Shown here: one piece after another, positions 24,201 through 39,200 of the stretch
Layout of the letters: each line of letters begins with the position of its first letter
How positions within the stretch are numbered: the stretch's first letter is position 1
Assembly: GCA_963576725.1 (NCBI GenBank)
Contig: OY755240.1
Location: forward strand, 59,892,633-59,956,632
From: Azorinus chamasolen
Taxonomy: Eukaryota; Mollusca; Bivalvia; Cardiida; Solecurtidae
Reading direction: 5' to 3'
DNA: 64,000 nucleotides
Translations under genes and position numbers: made by a program
Notes under the pieces: model-generated
What the model saw: the letters and a program-made list of their open reading frames with translations, nothing else
What the model was told of the DNA's origin: nothing
Databases searched by the model: none

Positions 24201-27200
24201 CAGATTTGAGCCTTTGGCTCAAATCTGACCAATCAAAAACTTGAGAACGAAATCAGACTCAACTAAAAGTTTTATGAGCATGGACCCAGATTGCTTCTGT
24301 AGGACAGTAACAAAACAAAACAATAGCGTATAGGAAAGATGCATTTGTTATAAAGAAAATGATTTAACCCTTTCCCTCATATAAACGTGTTTTCACGCAT
24401 ATGCAAACAGAGTAGACCCAGATCAGACGGCTCCTAGAGGAGCCGTCTGATCAGGGTCTACTCTGTTTGCTAATAGAATTTGATAGATCTGTTTCCTCAC
24501 TTTCTAAAATGCGTACAATGTTCCACCTTCAACATTTCTTTATAATTATTCAATTAATGAATATTCAGTAGGTATTGAAATTTGGCCTACATACAGAACA
24601 GGGAAAGGGTTAACAGGAAAATTTACCATCTGAACCAAAATGTCGGCTTTGCAGCGTATCTGTTAGGGCTGTTGCAGTTACTCACTTAATCGCTGACGGT
24701 TCAATTCTTTGTTGGACTAACCGGTTCAAAATTTCACTAACCGTGAACTGCCGGGAGTGATTTAGGGAAAGCAAACTTGCCTAGAAGTAGAAATGCAGAA
24801 ATGCACAGGTATGCATTTACCGGCAATTCAGTGCTGTATAAAACATGTGCAATTGAACGCCTATTGGCAATGTGTATTTCATTTAATACTGTTGCAGAAA
24901 GCTATCTGAAAATGTTTCTGTATTAAGGGGAAATTGTTACTGTGGTTGAAAACTCTTTTAGCTCGTCTTGTTTCAAAGAAATCATGAGCTATTGTCGTAG
25001 CTCCAGCATCCGTGTCATCGTCCGAAATCTTAACATTGACCATAACTTCTTCAATTTTTCATTTACAACCTTCATTTTTGGTATGCATGTTCATCTTGAC
25101 AAGGCCTTAATCCACACATACCAAAATGATAACAGACGAGCGTTTGCATCCGCTTGCGTAGCACTTGTCTTCTTCACAACATTTAATTTCTAATTTCTAC
25201 AGTTTACTAAAGTTTACTTCTGTAATTCCCTTTCATTCATCTGCCTTTCATTTATCTGTCAACTTCTTTGATTTTTATGCCCCCAACGGCGGGCATATTG
25301 TAATCGTACTATACATCCTTCCATCCCATGAATGGATTTCAAAATAACCTGGCACAAATGTTCACCACACAAAGATGATGTGTCGCGTTCAACTCCCTGG
25401 TCCATGGGTCAAAGGTCAAGGTTATCCTTCAGGGTCAAAGGTCGGGGCATAAGTGTTTCACAAACACACTCTTGTTAATTCATTAATTCCAAAATAGCCT
25501 AAAACATCAAAGTTCCAAAATGAAAGTTACTAAAATTGTGCCAAAATGACTTAAAAGCTATGCTAACCAATGGAAAGAGATCAGGTGTCCAAATACATAG
25601 GGTATGGAGGGACTTGAGCCAATTTGTTTGTGATCAAGCGTGCTATCGCGCTCTCTTGAAGTTTGCATCATTTTGTAAAGATAAACATGGGTTTTGTAAT
25701 CCAAGAAGGCTTGTAGTGGGGAAAACTTCATGGAATTTGAAGAGTGAAATCAAAGAACTGTGTCGGACCCGATGATCAACTAAATTCATTCCAGTCAGAT
25801 TGATTGCATGATTAAGCTGCAACGCATGCACGGGAACTGCCATTATTCGTTATTGTAGTTGATTTGATGTGAGGTCCAATTTTCCGATTTAAAAAACCAT
25901 TATGGGAAATGTGAAATAGTATTAATGAGATTACAGACAGGATAGAACTATCATTTTCTCCACTTAAGGTGTGAAATTATGCACTTTTACAGTGTGGGAG
26001 CTCAGACAGTTGTCAGTTTGGTAATTAAAGCTTTGGCATCAACCATTCCACCCTTAGCCTGCTGAGAAAATTGTCACTGACTTAATCCATTACCTCATAG
26101 GCTATTTTTAGATACAACCTCTTTGAATAAATCTACTGAAATGGAGCATTAATTATAACTAGAGAAAAGGAAATACTTTAGAATTTTGTAGTTTGAAACC
26201 ATTGTGATAAATAGAGCATTTGCTCCTACAGGAGCAAATGCTCTATTTATCAAAATGGTTTCACAAAGTGACTTTAACAGAGTCGTCAAAAGTTGTCAAT
26301 ATGAGAGGATTTTGAATAACAAACAGTGTAGACCCTGATCAGTGGTCTCCTACAGGAGCCCAGTCTGATCTTGGTCTAGACTGTTTGCAAATGCAAGTCA
26401 ACTTGTTTCCCACATTCAAAGGACATTGCATGTATTGCATCTGTATAGGGTGACCACCTAAACCAGGTGTAGGTTTCGAGTAATGTTGATAGAGACATGT
26501 TTTATGTGTATACTGAATGATATTTATAAAGACCGTCCTGACCCAAAGTGCCTGTAATAATCGCAAGCCAGATCAAATTAATTGCCCTTTTTGTCATTCT
26601 TTAACCTCTTTGTCACTTACCCATAAGTGTCGGTCCTCGCTCATTCGAGTAACACATGTGCCGTTAGTAGATAATATCGAAATTGTCTACACCAAAACTT
26701 GTAGACAATGTAGCCATGTTTGACATGGCAGGTTTCCCGAATTGTCTGTTCGCTTACATGTACGGTATATGTAGAGTGGAAGTCAGGAACCATCTGGAAT
26801 CACATCGTACACTCATGATTTAGGGTGGTTCCGTTTTGGGTATTCTTCAATTAATAAAGTGTGAAGAACCGACATGCTTTGTAAACAAACAAAAGAAACT
26901 GTTATGATTGAATGAGGAGTCCAAAATGGGTAATCATAGACCGTTAGTGATATGACATCAGCTGTTGCTGATCGATAGCCATGAAAATAATTTTCGCACT
27001 TTATATTTGTATAACACCTGGCCGCTCACTTCAGTGTGTATACGCCAATTTGGGATGAAATAGACTGGCCGCGTTAGGCTGCAGGTGACCGTTTATATCA
27101 GGTGTAATATTAAGTTATTAACTGTTTTTCATTGGGAGGGTCCAGTAGTGGCTGCTTACAGCAGTGTGGCTGCTGATAAAAGGTGACCGCTGAAGCAGGT

Positions 27201-30200
27201 TAGACTGTAATTAGTACTCATAATGGGTGGAATCTTGCATGAATATTCATCAAGTAACAGTTAACCCTTTCCTTCATACAAACACATTTTCACACCTTTG
27301 CACACAGAGTAGATTCAGATCAACCAACTCCTGTCTGATCAGGGTCTACTCTGTTTGCTTATGACATTATAATAGATCTGACTGTACAGTTTTACCAATA
27401 CCTAAACTTCATATATGCATTTACGCCATTTTAGATATACAGTAAAACCTCTCTATAACGACCACTCAATTATGTTAATTAGTTGGTATTTAAAGCAGGT
27501 GGCTGCTTAAAGCACGGTGAAAGTAAAACAGAACGCTCCTATAGGAGCGTTCTGTTTTACTTTCACCTTGCTTTAAGCAGTCACCTGCCTTAAACACAAA
27601 TTACTTGACGTAATTTAGTGGCCGTTATAGAGAACTTTTACTGTACAGTTAATAAATATTAATTAATGATGTCATTATTTATTGCAATGAATATTCAACA
27701 GGGAAAGGGTTAAACCTTTACCCCATAAATATGCCTTTCCGCACCTTTGCAAACAGAGTAGACCCAGACCGTCTGATCAGGGTCTGTTTGCTTACGAAAT
27801 AATACAGATATGATTCTACAGTTTCTGCCATCACCAAAACCTTGTGTCTCCAATTTTTTGTACTAATATGAAAAATAATCTAATTAATATCCATGATGTC
27901 ATTATTTCTTGCATTAATATTCATGGAGGAAATGGTTAAGATAAGACTTTGTCTGTCGTGTACCTTAATTCTTTCTGCATGGAAGGATATTTGTATCATC
28001 TTCCTGGGAGTCTCAATTCCTTGAGCTGTCAGGAAATCCGGGATACATCAGATGAGAGTTTTATCATATTCACATCTACACTTTGCATGCTAGCGACACA
28101 TTTGGAAAAGCCTGTGCAAACTTGTTTGGGTCCAGATGGAACGAGTAACTCATGAAGATCCAATCTGTTTGAAAAACTGATTGTAAGAATTAAGATTGAA
28201 AATCGCTGCTAACGGCATTGTTTTGCAGATGACAATTATTTAGCAAACAAAGATTTAAATCTCGTCCAGCTAAGTTATTGCTGTCTGTGAAGTTTCTCAT
28301 CTATAGTGGATTTTATCATTTTTGTGGAAGGTACATCCATCTAGGAAGTACATCCATCAGTCCATTTGCCTGTCCCTACATTACTCTTTTAATTACCCTA
28401 AGTATTCAAACAGATATTACTCCCTCTCCATCTGTTAGAAAAGCTGAATATAGTAACATTCCTCTAAATTGGACATTCAAATTAGTATAAATATCGGTCT
28501 TCAGAGCAACAGATAAATAAGCGTTACTGTAACTCAGATACTAAAATCGTCATTTCTCCACCAAACCTTATGTTGTGACCAGTCTTTAAAATCGTCTCTT
28601 CAAGACGATTCTTAAAGACTATGGTCACAACATATGGTTTGGTGGAGAAGTAAAGGAGTTATTTTTGAAAATGCTCTAATTTATGCATCTTATCTTGACC
28701 TCTGGTCTTGGAGGTAGGTGGCAGCTTAATGCAGGGTGAGTCATGCAGAAAGTTCCTCTAGGAGCTTTCTGCATGACTTTCACCCAGCATGAAGCAGCCA
28801 CCTGCCTAAAAGTACCAAACTTCTTTTCAACTAGAATTCCATTTTAGAGGGGTTTTACTGTAATACAATCAGGTACTATTGTAATAACTTTGAATTTGAC
28901 TGACATAATGTCAAACAGTGTAGACTCTTTATCAAATTGCTACTTCAGGAGCTGTTTGATCTGGTAATTTGGGTCTGTTCTATTTTCCTCAATTTTTATG
29001 AATATTTAATTTGAGTTCACAGTTTTAGCTCGTCTGTTTCGAAGAAAAGTCAAGCTATTGTGATTACTGGGTCGTAGGCGTCGTTGTCGTCGGCGTGCAA
29101 AAACTTTAATGTAGCTGATAACTCGAAAAGTATAAGAGGTATCAACATAAAACTTAATAGGTTAGTAGATCTCATTGTGAGGAAGGCGCCTACATAAGAA
29201 CCGTAACTTTTGAAGTTATGGCCCTTTTTTTTTCATTTCTTCTTTTAATTTAGCTGGACAAGCACCAAATCAGATGAGCGTTGCTGCCGCACGTGGCTCT
29301 TGTTTTGTGTCATGCATAAATTCTAAGTTTCTTCTCAACTGGATCATTTTTTTGGTGGGGTGGGGGCGGGGGGTGGGGGTGGGGGGCCTTGATTATCGTG
29401 GGCAGGGTTAAGATTTTCACTGTGTAACACAAGACAGAGCAATAGATAAAGGTGCATACTCTAATACAGTAAACCCTCTCTATAACGATCACTAAATTAC
29501 ATCAAGTATTTTGTGTTAAAGGCAGGTGGCTACTTAAAGCACTTTTACCTTGCATTAAGCAGCCACCTGCCCTAAATACCAACTTAGTGGCTGTTATAGA
29601 TTGGTTTTACTGTACTAAAATAGTCATTTCTCCACTAAACCCTAACGTTGTGACCACACATTAGAGTTGATTGTCTGTGGACACATTAGAAACGACTACC
29701 TGTAGACACAATAGAGTTGACTGTCTATGGACACATTAAAACGACTGCAATTTGGATACATTAGAGTTGACTGTCTGTGAACACATTAGAAACAACTGCC
29801 TGTGGACACAATAGAGTTAGTTGACTGTCTGTGAATTCATAAGAAACAACTGTCTATGGACCAATAGAGTTGACTGTCTGTGGACACATTAGAATTGACT
29901 GCCTGTGGACACTTTAGAGTTGACTGTGCATGGACACATAAGAATTGACTGCCTGTGGATACATTACAGTTCACTCTCCGTATGAACACATTACATGTAC
30001 ATTTGGCTGCACATGGACACATTAGAGTGACTGCATGTGGACGCATTTAAGTTGACTGCCTGTGGATACATTAGAGTTGACTGCCTGTGGACACATTAGA
30101 GTTGGCTGCATGTGGACACATTAGAGTGACTGCATGTGTACACATTAAAGTTGACTGCCTGTGGACACACTAGAATTGACTACCTGTGGACTTGACTGCC

Positions 30201-33200
30201 TGTGGATACAGTAATTTTCTGGTATAAAAAACAACACAAAACCATACTTAAAGTTTCTAAGCATTAGGATACAGATGAGATATGCTGAATTACTCAGCAT
30301 CTTACTGATTGTCTCATTAGAACTCCAAAGTGTTTGAATTGCTTAAGTTGTCAGGAATAAAAACCTCTAGCACGCGAATTAAGAATTCACACATCACGTG
30401 TTACGAGATAATAATTTCCAATATTGTCTCAGATATGGCAGGCATTAGCTGTAATTATTTCCTGAGAGGCCCTCTATCAATATTTCAAGTGTCAATTGAC
30501 AATTAAATGTGTTTGTTTGTGAAAATTGCTGTGTTTACAAAATGTTCTGTGGAAGGCTGATGTCAGGCTTTAATGCAATTAAATTAATAATTTGTACCGT
30601 TTTATGTTACCGGTACTTGACAGAGGCAGCGTTTTGTTGAAACAAACCAAAATTTGGCCACTTATTTGTTTTGCACCGCTTCATTTTCTTCTTCTTCTGG
30701 CTGTGAACTTGTCCAACCAAATTCTCAGAGACTGATGATCCTATTTTTACCAAACTTCACATGAATGTGGATCCCCATCTCAAGAGATGCTGGATATTTT
30801 GGTTAATCTGAAATGGATTGGTAGGTTTTTATAAAGTATTGGTTGCCTTAGCAACCAAATGGTATACTATTATAATTGGTCCAAATTTAGATACATGTAT
30901 TGTATGATTTTGCTGAAAAATTGTATTTTCCACTAGTATCCCAAACTCAATTATACATGTTTTGAAAGTTGGTTGCCATGGTAACAGAGTGGTGGCCTCT
31001 GATTGATCATATTTCAGATGTTTGCTTTTGCTGAAAATTGGTAAGCAGGTGCTTGAAAAGTTTTTGTTGCCATGGTAACTTGGTGATGGCCTGTGATTGG
31101 ATATTGTCGAATTTTGCTCATCTATACCTGTTATCTGTTTCGTTTCGGGGACATCCTGTTACAGAACCCGATACCATTACATCTTGTTTTAAAAATATCA
31201 TAAGAACACAGGATTGGTTGGCTTTGACTGAAACTATTGAATCATATCTATACAATTTCATATGCAAACGGCAGATTCTAATCAGACAGCTCCTATAATA
31301 TATCATCAGCAAAGAGTGTAGACCCATTTCAGACGGCTCCTACAGGAGCCGTCTGATATAGGTCTACTCTGTTTGCAAAGGCACAGATAGAAAGGCGTAT
31401 TTGTGGAGTAAAGGGTTAAATTTACAATCTTATATTGACCTCTGGCCCTAATTAGCCCAAGTATTCTGACACCCAATCTCCACTCTATACTAGTTTGTAA
31501 AGTTGCAACTTGGCACCATTTTGATAACTGATAATAGTAGCAAATAGTATAGACCTTGATCAAACTGCTCCTTCATCTGGATCTTCACTATTTGTCTAAC
31601 TAATATATCCCTTTCCCTGTTCTGTATTTAGGCCAAATTTCAATACCTACTGAATATTCATTAACAAAATAGTTATAAAGAAATATGGAACATAGAACAT
31701 TGTAGACATTTTAGAAAGCAAAGAAACAGATTTATAGAATTCTATTAGCAAACAGAGCAGACCCTGATCAGACGGCTCCTCTAGGAGCCGTCTGATCTGG
31801 GTCTACTCTGTTTGCAAACGTGTGAAAACACGTTTATATGAGGGAAAGGGATAGGAGCCATCTGGTCTGTCAGGTGACTATTTGCTTATGCTATATAGTA
31901 TGGATAATAATTCTATAGTCTCTGCCGTGACTAAAACTTTCTGTGTCCATGTGCTATTATAACAATTGATGTAATTATTCTTCATGTTGTCATTATTTCT
32001 TACACGCTGTTATTTTATATCCTTGGTGACAGCATCAGCTTTTTAGGTAAGCAGATATTCCTCTTCACTTTGCAAATTTAGTTGAGTGTTGTCCAAACCA
32101 GAAACATTCTGAGGTCTTGTATGGGGGTGTAATGACTACCTTAATTGGCAATTAAGACTGTCTGTAAGCCGTAAACAGGTGCTTAATGATGGTCTATTGG
32201 CTTGATTATTTGATTGTAGAATTGACCAAGACTAGACATAGAAACAGTCATGGATATTAAACACCATGGCTCATCTAACTGTAGATTGGCTGTCAATGGC
32301 AAACTGTATACAGACCACTCATCTACCAGGCAGTGTAATTTGGTTGGATCAATTTAGTATGGATACCTTCACTGTAACTGGCAAATTTGTGATAGAATCA
32401 GCATTTCATTAGCATCCAAACTGTATGTTACTTTAATCGTGTTTCTGGCAAGATATGTAAGAAACAATCTACTTTGAGCATTGAATCAGATGACAATACC
32501 TGCAGAAAACAATTTTTCAGGTGACGATACTTGTAGAAAACTATATTTGCAGAAAACAATACTTGCAGATGACAATACTTGCAGAAAATGATACTTGCAG
32601 AAAACATTATTTGCAGAAAACAATACTTGCAGATGACAATACTTGCAGAAAACTTCCTTTTTTTCCGCAGAAAACAATACTTGCAGACAAAATTTATATA
32701 CTTGCCGAAAACGATACTTGCAAATGACAGTACATGTAGCCTACTTGTAGAAAACATTTTTTTGCAGATGACAATACTTGCAGAAATCAATATTTGCAGA
32801 AAACAATACTTTCAGATGACAATACTTGCAGAAAACAATAATTGCAGATGACAATATTTGCAAAAACAATACTTGCAGAAAACATTATTTGCAGCAAACA
32901 ATACTTGCAGAATATTATACTTGCAGATGACAATACTTGCAGAAAACAATACCTGCAGATGACAATACTTGCAGAAAATGATTGCTCAGAATGTTAAGCA
33001 AAGACTATAAAGGTGTTGCAGCATTTATCCTTCGAAAATGGGATGACTGAAATGCTCAGATCTTCCCAATTTTAAACTATTTCATGAAATGCAGTTAGTT
33101 TCCATTTTAGAGTGTTGAATATCCCCAATACCAGTCTAATTTTAGCACTGATGTTTTCCATGGATATGTACATTTTTTGGCGTTTGATGCGGTACTTTTT

Positions 33201-36200
33201 TGTGGGCATAAAATAATACGTCTGGTTGAGTACTGTAACGGGAAATTAGGGACATATTTTAGCTGGTGCAGCTTAAGTGCAGAAGAATTTTTCTCATTTC
33301 CTCAAAACTCCTGACACATTCACAGCTTATAAGGAATACTGTTAATTAATTATTTACTCCATGAATATTTATGTAAAAAATAATAACATCATGAATATTA
33401 ATTAGATTAATCATTAAAATAGCATATGGACACAGGAAGTTTTTGCCATATTGATGCATACAGAAACTGTAAAAACATATCTATAGTAAAACCCCGCTAA
33501 TGCGACCACTTAAAAGAGGTATGATTAAATGTGCTAGATGCAGGTGGTAGCTTAATGCAGGACAAAAGTAATGCAGAAAGCTCCTAGAGGAGCTTTCTGC
33601 ATTACTTTTGTCCTGCATTAAGCAACCACCTGCTTATAAAGACACTCATGTTTATTTATTAAGTGGTCGCATTAGAGGGGTTCTACTGTATATTACATCA
33701 TAAGCAAACAGAGCAGACCCTAATCAAATGGCTCCTACAGGATGGGTGTACTGTGCAAAGGCGTAGATTAAGCATATTTAACGCGTTAAAGTCATCTAAA
33801 TTGTATCAGAACTATGCTTATGACAAGCAGAACATGGCTTCACATGGGTTATTTCACAGATTGTGATCAATTGATGTGCATGTCTTGTAAAATTAATGTA
33901 TCACTGCTGTGAGAAAGGTGTGAAGATTGATCTCGGGTACAAAATTACTAACCTCGGATTAAACAATCAATTTAATGAAGTACATGTAATATAATTCAAA
34001 GGAAACTGTGCACTTACTCGAATCATTGCATAGTCACACTTTGGAGAAACAGTGAAAATGTTTCATGTAAACCCTGTCTCTAATTGATATTCAATTAAAA
34101 AATAATGACGCCGTGAATATGAATAGATGAAATATCATAATTATGAACACAGAATTTTTGACTTAGCACAAACTGTATAACAAATATTATTTCAAAGCAA
34201 ACAGAGCAGACCCTAATTATGAGAGACTGCTCTTACAGATGTCTACCGTATGTGGTAAGGGATATTGAGATTGTATAGGACTAAAGAAAATATTTTTGGA
34301 TGACATGGTATTTGGATGACAGATCCTCAGACCAATGACATATATAATTTACATACTGTATTCATATTGTCCTTTTGTTTGGCCATTGTCTCATTTGTTT
34401 TAACCCTTTCCTCCATAAATACGCCTGTCTACGCCTCTGTAAAAGCCACTTTTTGAAACCATTGTATTATCAAATTTATCAATTTATCAAAATGGTTTCA
34501 ATACTACACAATCCTATTTTTTCCTTTTCTCTAGTAAATGCTCCTTTTTGGTAGATTTATTCTGAGAGGTTTAGTCTAAAATAGCCTATATGCAGGAATG
34601 GGTAAAGAAATAATGACACCATGAATATGAATAGTGATGAAATAATATACAGAATTTTTGGCCTTAGCACAAACTTTAGAAAAAATATTATTTCAAAGCA
34701 AACAGAGCAGACCCTAATCAGACTGCTCTTAAGGGGTATTAAGATTGTACCAGGACTAGAAAAATATTTTGGATGACGTGGTATTTGGATGACAGATCCT
34801 CAGACCATTGAGGATTTGTTGGTTTCGGTGTTAGTTTTGCATTCAGTTTAGATCTACTGAAGAGCGAGGTATTACAAATTTTACTGACTGAAAAAACAGG
34901 TACTCAGGAGAACAAGAAATTATGCAAAGATTCTGATAGGATCTAAACTACTTGACAGTCCTAAGTGTTGATCAAGGCCTGATAGATGAGGAAACCACTG
35001 ATTGTGAACAATTTAGGCCCATATCAGAGGGCCACTGGGAAGTCCTCTTAGCCAATTCCCGCATATTGATGCCTTTTGAAGCTTCTGCAGAAGTCACTTT
35101 GTGAAACCATTGTGATAAATAGAGCATTTGCTCCACAGAAGCAAATGCTCTATTTATCACAATGGTTTCAAAACTACACAATTCTGAAAATTTCCTTTTC
35201 TCTAGTTAATGCTCCTTTTTGGTAGATTTAATCAAAGAGGTTGGATCTAAAAATAGCATATGCGAGAATGGGTTAAACAGGATCTGCATTGTTTATCTTT
35301 CAAAATTCTCTAGCACATTCAGTCCTTTCACCCATTAACTCTTTCCTCCATAAATACACCTTTCTACGCCTCTGTAATAACCACTTCTTGAAACCATTGT
35401 GATAAATAGAGCATTTGCTCCTATAGGAGCAAATGCTCTATTTATCACAATGGTTTCAAACTACAAAATTCTAAAATTTTACTTTTCTCTAGTAATTGCT
35501 CCTTTTGGGATCAAAGAGGTTTGGTCTAAAAATAGCCTATGGAGGAATGGGTTAAAATACAATTGACCATTCCATTTTGTGAATTCACCATTCAAAGGAT
35601 GACAGTTAGGGTTGTCGATCAATGAGCGCAGGACTGTAATTCAGCTAGATCCTCCCCAGAGGGTGGTTCTGTTTAATTCTTACAATATTTTCTATTTGCT
35701 ATCAACACAGACAATAAATGCTGTTCCAGATAATCTATTTATTGTAGGATTCATTAGCCGCTTGAATGTGGGGAAACAAGTTGATCGACTTGCATTGGCA
35801 AAGAGTGTAGATCCAGATTACAGGGATCCTAGAGGAGCCCTCTGACATGTGTCTGCAATGTCTGTCATTAAATATCCTCTCAAGAATTAAACCCTGTCAT
35901 GTTAAAGGACTTTTATTGTTAAAATACGGGGAACCATTCCACTTTGGCAGTTTAGCATTCAAATGGTTTGTCTGGACAGAGTGATGAATTGTCCTGCTCT
36001 GCTTTCTAGATTTTGTAAATTTAACCCATTACTGTGGAACCTTGATATCTTGAACTCGGATAACTCAAACTTCTGAATAACTGGAACTAAATGTTCTGAC
36101 CTTCTAAAATTTATAATACAGAACTATTCTAAAACATATCACTACGCATATCTAAACAGGAGCTTTCAGCCACAAGGGGCTGTTTCGTGGGTCTAGATGG

Positions 36201-39200
36201 TCTAAAAAGTCCAAAAAAATTGATTGGGTCGATTTAGTGTTATATTATATACAAGGGTTCCAACTCCCAATTCGCCGATTTCACGACCGATTCGAAATAA
36301 GGCCCGGTTTCATACAGCCAAGATGGAATAACCACTAATGTTTGGTACGACCTTGAAGCTAGGACATTGTACTTTTCAAATAATACAACCTTTGCTACAC
36401 TCTGACTTAGCCGTAGCCAGTGCCAACGTGAAATTCCTACAAAATATGCTGGTTTTGCTTACTCAAACAAGAAGTCACAACAACGATTTTCTGCTTGGTC
36501 CCCTTGTAAACGGCCATAATCATGATGCCTCTGAACAAAACAATTATGCAATCAATACATATGACAAAAAGCTATCGTTTACCTCTCAAGCTCTCTGCAG
36601 ACACTGATGCAGATCAGAAATGCAGACGAATTTTTGTACAGTTAACAGATTTAAAGCTCTTTCAGGCCACTACGAGTCAGTCTTGACCTGCTTCCTTTAC
36701 ATAACAATATTCGGGTGCCTGTTATCTTGCTTACCCTCTAAGCATTAACGGGAACACAGGGTTCCATCGTTAGATCAATCTGGTGCCTTGTTACGGACTA
36801 TATATGTAGGAACCGGGTCACGTTGTTGCGATATCTCGTTCGAGTTAACAAAATCAACGTATTTTGTAGGAATTTCACTAAATCAACCCAATCATTGTTT
36901 TGGACTTTTTGGACCATCTAGACCCACAAAATGGCCCCCTGTGAACTTGAGATTTTGTCCATATTAAAAATTGAACTTTTGTTATCTCGAATTAATTTGT
37001 ATGGTCCCTTGAAGTTTGAGATATCGAAGTTCAGCAGTATCCTATGAATATTGATGTAAGAAATAATGACACCATGAATATTTATTAGCTGAACTTATTA
37101 TAATAGTATATGAACAAAACAAAGTATAGTAAAACCCCGCTAATATGACCACTTAATGAATAAACATGGATGTCCTTATAAGCAGGTGGTTGCTTAATGC
37201 AGGACAAAAGAAATGCAGAAAGCTCCTCTAGGAGCTTTCTGCATTACTGTTGTCCTGCATTAAGCTACCACCTGCATCTATCACCCAGAATTATAACTCT
37301 TTAAGGTGGTGGCATTAGTGGGGTTTTACTGTATAATGATATATGAACACACAAGGCCAATGTGTTTGTGTCTCTTTGTGCCTTTCTGATCTATAGTGAT
37401 TAGATCCTAGTATGACCCCAACAGGGGGGGGGGGGGTATATAGTCTTGCTCTTGTCCATATGTACTTCTTGTGTGTCCAATCCTCATACACCAATGGAAG
37501 GACTTACTTCAAACTTTCGTAGATCAATGATATTGATGTGAAAATGTAGGTAGAATTTTTGTTCCAACCATTTTTACTAGAGTTATGGGACTTTGAAATA
37601 TTCTTCAATATAATATACCGGTATAGTGAAAAAGTCATTGGTGTCCAAGTCCAAGTCCTCATACACCAATTTACTTCAAACTTTTCAAGATGAAAAATGA
37701 TGACGGGAAGATTTGTTCCGACCATTTTAACTAGAGTATTGGGACCTGTATAACAAAGAGTGAAAAGTGCTTAATTTAGACACAATATCGCCAGAGACAT
37801 CCATGTCCTATGGACACAAATTTCTAGTGATAAGCGGTAATCAGTACATTAGTTTCCCTTTCATGGAAATTAAGATGTTGGTCTGACTGTCTTGGATTCA
37901 TTTGCCTGTTTAAAGCAAGATCACATTAGATTTTATTTACCCACTCAATACTGCATAGAATTCATGTCAATAATGGCATGCACAGAAATAGTTGAGTTGT
38001 GTTAACCCTTCGCTTGCTGAATTTTAACATACATTTCTCCTTCTTTATCCATGCACTGTTGTATAATAACGCATATCTTCACAGTGTACAAGTATTTCGC
38101 TGTGCAATCAATGCTGTGGAGTGCACTGGTTGCATAATTAACTTGTAAATAGTGCAGACACTGATGAGACTGCTCCTGCAGGAACTGTTTCATCTTGGTC
38201 TTCACTATTTACAGGTATGTATATTGACGTGAATAGCAAGCAAAGGGTTAACAGTCTGCAATGTGAGTACCCTAATTACACCAAGTATTTGGAAAATACA
38301 CAGACGCAAATAGTGCAGACCCAGATCATAATTATGGTTCCTGAAGTTGGTTTTGTGATCAGAGTTTGCATTATTTGCTAATATCAGAGCTACAGATAAA
38401 GGTGCGTACCCAAATACAAAAATCGTCATTTCTCCACCAAACCCTATACTGTGACCCCTCTTTAGAATCGTCTCGAAGAGACCATTCTAAAGAGAGGTCA
38501 CAGTATTGGGTTTGGTAAAGATTTAAAGGGGCTATTCCTGAAAATGTTTAAATTTACACATCTAATCTTGACCTTTGTACTATGTTTGAATACTTGGATA
38601 ATAAGGGTATTCTCAGGACAACATGGGCAAGGTAATAATTGTAATTACATGTAATTAAATGGATTTTTATTGAAAAAAAACCCACCAGCATAATTCATCA
38701 ATGGAAATTTCTACACCCTTTTGATTATTAGATATTTAGATATTATTATAATTTCTTCGTGTTTATTAGCTTGTCTGTTTTTCGGAGAAAAATATACAAG
38801 CTGTTGTCTTAACTCCGGTGTCTGCGTTGCCATCACCATTGTCATTTGGAAACTTTAACGTTGGCTTTTACTTCTTTACTATTCATGCTAATCTTACGGA
38901 ACTTCACACACTTGTTAATCCCCACAAGGGCTACAATTGAACAGACAAGTGTTGGCACCAGCATGATATGAGGTGCCCTTGTTTTTTTCAGCTGTTGTTA
39001 TTTAGGTATTATTTGTTTTCATTTTGCTTATTTTTTCCTTCAGATGACAGAACCTTAGTAAAACCTCAGAGGAACCTTCTGTCCAATCCAAAGTAAGTAT
39101 TGGATGTGTATAAATGTCTGGCAAACAGCAGTGCACACCTTCAGTAATTGCTCTGTTACAATCTACCATGAGTACCCTTTACTCCTTAAACACGTCTTTC

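Noticed and set aside
25536..25843. possible small gene in 79- and 66-codon frames on opposite strands
   Set aside because: No homology, no splice signals in phase with Rogdi, and overlap on opposite strands argues for chance.
32428..32851. overlapping open frames on both strands, up to 120 codons
   Set aside because: Result of the stop-free 16/32-bp repeat.
36338..36607. 89-codon open frame inside X
   Set aside because: No recognised homology, no conservation in the truncated copy that could be tested; kept only as a remark under X.
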